A stretch of 10,180 nt of DNA from NCBI GenBank assembly GCA_004802705.1, contig SGPL01000858.1:1-10180 (forward strand), given 5' to 3'. A program made the position numbers and the translations under genes. Below, one piece after another: positions 8,279 to 10,180 of the stretch. A model generated the notes under the pieces. That model was given only the letters and a program-made list of their open reading frames with translations, ran no database searches and was not told the origin of the DNA. Position 1 is the first letter of the stretch. Every line of letters begins with the position of its first letter. Source of the DNA: Bondarzewia mesenterica. Taxonomy: Eukaryota; Basidiomycota; Agaricomycetes; Russulales; Bondarzewiaceae.

Positions 8279-8600
8279 ATGACAGTAAATGCCTTCTTTG
8301 GTCGACGTCTGATACTTCTAGATTGGGATTCCGTGCCTCCGTTCCGCCCAATCCCTCGGCGCTCTCCGCGATTAGACTGCGCTAGTCGATGAACGATGCA
8401 CTCCTCTGTAAGACGCAGATTTCACGTTGGCTTACTGATAACATAACTTGAAAACATGTCGATCATATCAGAGAAATTTGCGTCCGCATCAAGTCCGCGT
8501 CCGTCTTCAGGCTAGGAAGACAGCAGTATCCAAATAGTATAGGTCACCCCGGACAGACGTGTTCTGAGAACTTTCAGTGTCGCTGGGGAGGACTATACTG
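8279..8600 (-). pseudogene. Decayed BTB/POZ gene fragment
   Basis: Remains of a further BTB copy. Minus strand 8545-8513 reads DLYYLDTAVFL, nearly the same as the end of gene C's exon 1 (ELYYLDNAVFL). There is no GT donor: one codon later comes a TGA (8509-8507). Shifted frames then give a PEDGRG-like stretch and MFS near 8450. Minus strand 8330-8301 reads NPNLEVSDVD, like the NPIRL...DVSAYDF region of the BTB core. About 8296-8279 reads KAF plus two more codons at the phase-2 donor GTAAGT, as at the end of gene B's exon 2. Intron 1, most of the first BTB helix and the whole C-terminal exon are missing, and the frame is broken more than once. No start codon can be chosen, because upstream ATGs are out of frame or beyond stops. 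Confidence 0.7.
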
Positions 8601-9151
8601 AAAGGATTCTGATGTCGTGGAGCGAAGGTGACTGCGTACAGACCGGCGAGTCGTGATTCGCTGAGTATATTGCGATCTCGTTATTGTACGCAGCACCCAG
8701 CCCTCCGCCTCGTGGTGCGTCCATCCATACCGATACCACAAAGACCATCTCTTTCTGACATGCTTCGGACTGCGCAGAAGCAGGCACCGCAGGCCTCCTT
8801 TGTTCTGCACTGACTCCTCCGTCATGTCTCACAGTCCATCATCACAAGACAAAGCCTCATTGCCACAGATGCGTTGTTGGAAGTAGCATCTGCACGCGTC
8901 ATGGTAAAGACGATTACAATAGATCGAAGTAGGAGTCAGAGTCCGACAAAAGTACTTGGTAAATTTCCCCCTGCTCCATTCTTCCCCCCTCCACCCCCAG
9001 CTCTCTTATGCGAGACTGAGGTTAGTTACCTGTCTTTTCTGAGTGTTTTAATTATGTCTGTAGATTTCTTTCTTTTATTCAACTCTACAGAGCAGACTGA
9101 GCGCCGCCTAACGGCGACATGCGTAGCAAACGAATTCAGTTCTTACCCCTA
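8601..9151. other. Gene-poor stretch upstream of the BTB relic
   Basis: About 550 bases with no recognised gene. Minus-strand frames at 8574-8832 (up to 83 codons) and a plus-strand frame at 8874-9212 are open but overlap each other and lack family motifs. The plus-strand frame contains a proline run encoded by a C-rich tract (about 8967-8999), followed by plausible splice signals (GTTAGT near 9020, CTACAG ending at 9090). Splicing there would give only a few more codons before a stop. No repeat or RNA gene was found. Confidence 0.5.
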
Positions 9152-9570
9152 TCAAACCATCTTCCGCAGCTCATCGAATCCTAGCGCCAGCATACCGCGA
9201 CCTTCCTCATGACCAGGAGCCAGTCGAGGCCAGTCTGAAAAATCACAAGCCCGCATCGAACCCGACCTACGTATCCTTCGCCAACTTTGTAGGGACAATT
9301 ACTTTACAGAGACGCAGAGATCGGATCGTCTGCGGTCGTTTTCAACTTAATCGTATGGTGGGCGCGAATCAGATAAGGAAACGCACCGAAGGGGAGATCA
9401 TCTGCCTCCGAGTCGAAGAACACCGCGGCTCGTCAGCGCTGGGGGCTCCGGACATTGCTTATTCGCAGTAGAACTTGGGGTTCACGGCTGCAGCTGCGCT
9501 TGCGGATCAATTCGTCAAGCTGCGCTCGCGTCAAGAGATGTATCTCGCAATTGTTACAGTTTCGGTACAT
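9152..9570 (-). other. Unassigned stretch with weak coding character, one in-frame stop
   Basis: From an ATG at 9570 the minus strand reads 45 codons (beginning MYRNCNNCEIHLLTRAQLDE) to a TGA at 9435-9433. The same frame then stays open for about 42 more codons, including AVFFDSEADDLPFGAFPYLI, to a TAA at 9306-9304. A possible 41-base intron (donor GTAAAG at 9307, acceptor CGTAG at 9267) would continue into a frame ending ELRKMV before TGA at 9152. The frame is also open upstream back to gene D's stop codon. No family was recognised. The CxxC at the start could be a metal site but there is no second pair. The opposite strand also has a long open frame here (about 9379-9742), so chance is a real alternative. 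It may be a pseudogene piece. Confidence 0.22.
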
Positions 9571-9636
9571 ACATAATCCGACATGAGGCCGGGTATAATC
9601 AAGAAATACAAAATCGAAGCATTCATTTATCCAACT

Positions 9637-10180
9637 TTACGCATTGCGTTTCCAGTACCCCTCGTCTTCCATCAATTCCTCCTTCAAAACGCTCCGGATC
9701 TGCGCATCATCCACCGACTTCTTCTTATCCGCCGCAGCTCTGAACATGTCCCGTAAATTTGAATATCTGCCGACGGAGTGTGAATCCAAGATGTCGAGCT
9801 CGCCGTCCTTGATCGAGTCCTCGCGCAGCGCCAGTTCCTTGTAGCCATCGAACAAAAACTGGCCTACCCTGTACTTCTTTCCGATGTCGATGTACTCAAT
9901 GGGCTCGAGTGACATCTTGTGCAGCTCAGCGAGTGCTTTCTTGCGGATGTTGCTGAAGCCCCACTTCGTGGCGAGCTTGAGTGCGGACTCCCATCCTATG
10001 CGGTCCATAGATATCGGCAACGGGCTCATCCTGCATGCAATAGATGCATTAGGTGCACATGCTCATCTGAGGAAAGCAAAATATGAAAACAAGGAAAACG
10101 TACAATGGGTACATAACCTTCAAAAAACATTCAAAATCGAATGCGGTTGCATAGTCCGGCAGGGACAGTGGATACCTGTC
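9637..10180 (-). CDS. BTB/POZ domain protein, gene D (5' end beyond window)
   Basis: Third BTB paralogue, partial. The visible part has exons 10180-10104 and 10030-9637 (minus order), about 156 residues, ending at TAA 9639-9637. The right-edge exon reads RYPLSLPDYATAFDFECFLK and ends in VMYP, matching the last part of exon 2 in genes B and C. The donor GTACGT and the acceptor GCATGCAG give a 73-base intron at the same phase-2 position. The last exon has DRIGWESALKLATKWGFSNI and KYRVGQFLFDGYKELALRE, which align with the EW...LSxMW and HRVSxWLIEGYxSLA segments of B and C but are clearly more diverged. The LGW-type segment that follows in B and C is missing or much altered (ELDILDSHSV), so this copy has drifted. 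Exon 1 and the first BTB strand should lie to the right of the window. Function unknown beyond the fold. Confidence 0.75.

Noticed and set aside
8874..9212. Possible plus-strand gene with proline run and splice-like signals
   Set aside because: The proline run comes from a C-rich low-complexity tract. After the plausible intron only a few codons remain, and no upstream or downstream exon could be joined.

Overview
The window looks like nuclear DNA of a filamentous basidiomycete, most likely an agaricomycete. It has moderate G+C, many short introns (about 48-100 bases) with GTRNGT-like donors and CTGAC-type branch sites, no operons, and a tandem run of small BTB/POZ genes of the kind often expanded in mushroom-forming fungi. 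No rRNA, tRNA, CRISPR array or intact transposon was seen. All gene models below were spliced by eye from splice signals and reading-frame continuity.

Layout. Bases 1-2130 form a left flank with no recognisable gene, only small hairpin-forming and palindromic clusters. Bases 2138-2336 are the probable promoter and 5' leader of the main gene, with two MluI cell-cycle-box-like ACGCGT sites and a 10-codon upstream ORF. Bases 2337-5636 (+) hold an eleven-exon gene for an ATRIP/Rad26/Ddc2/UvsD-family checkpoint protein. It has an acidic RPA-binding-like N-terminus, a low-complexity linker, a coiled coil, nuclear localisation signals and a helical C-terminus. A likely 3' UTR intron follows.

From 5963 to the right edge, a head-to-tail array of BTB genes lies on the minus strand, converging on the checkpoint gene. 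Gene B (5963-6839) and gene C (7364-8197) look intact. A decayed copy (about 8279-8600) sits just upstream of gene C. Gene D (9637 to beyond 10180) is partial because its 5' end lies outside the window. B, C, the visible part of D and the relic share intron positions and phases, so they come from tandem duplication. Between D and the relic, an unassigned minus-strand stretch (9152-9570) has weak coding character and one in-frame stop.

Function. The checkpoint protein is expected to bring the ATR/Rad3 kinase to RPA-coated single-stranded DNA in the nucleus. The BTB proteins have the compact BTB fold plus an alpha-helical tail typical of the fungal family, whose roles are mostly unknown. Nothing in the sequence ties the two groups together beyond adjacency. 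No previously undescribed system could be firmly established. The most useful leads are the frame break after exon 1 of the checkpoint gene, its paired promoter motifs and upstream ORF, and the birth-and-death pattern of the BTB array.
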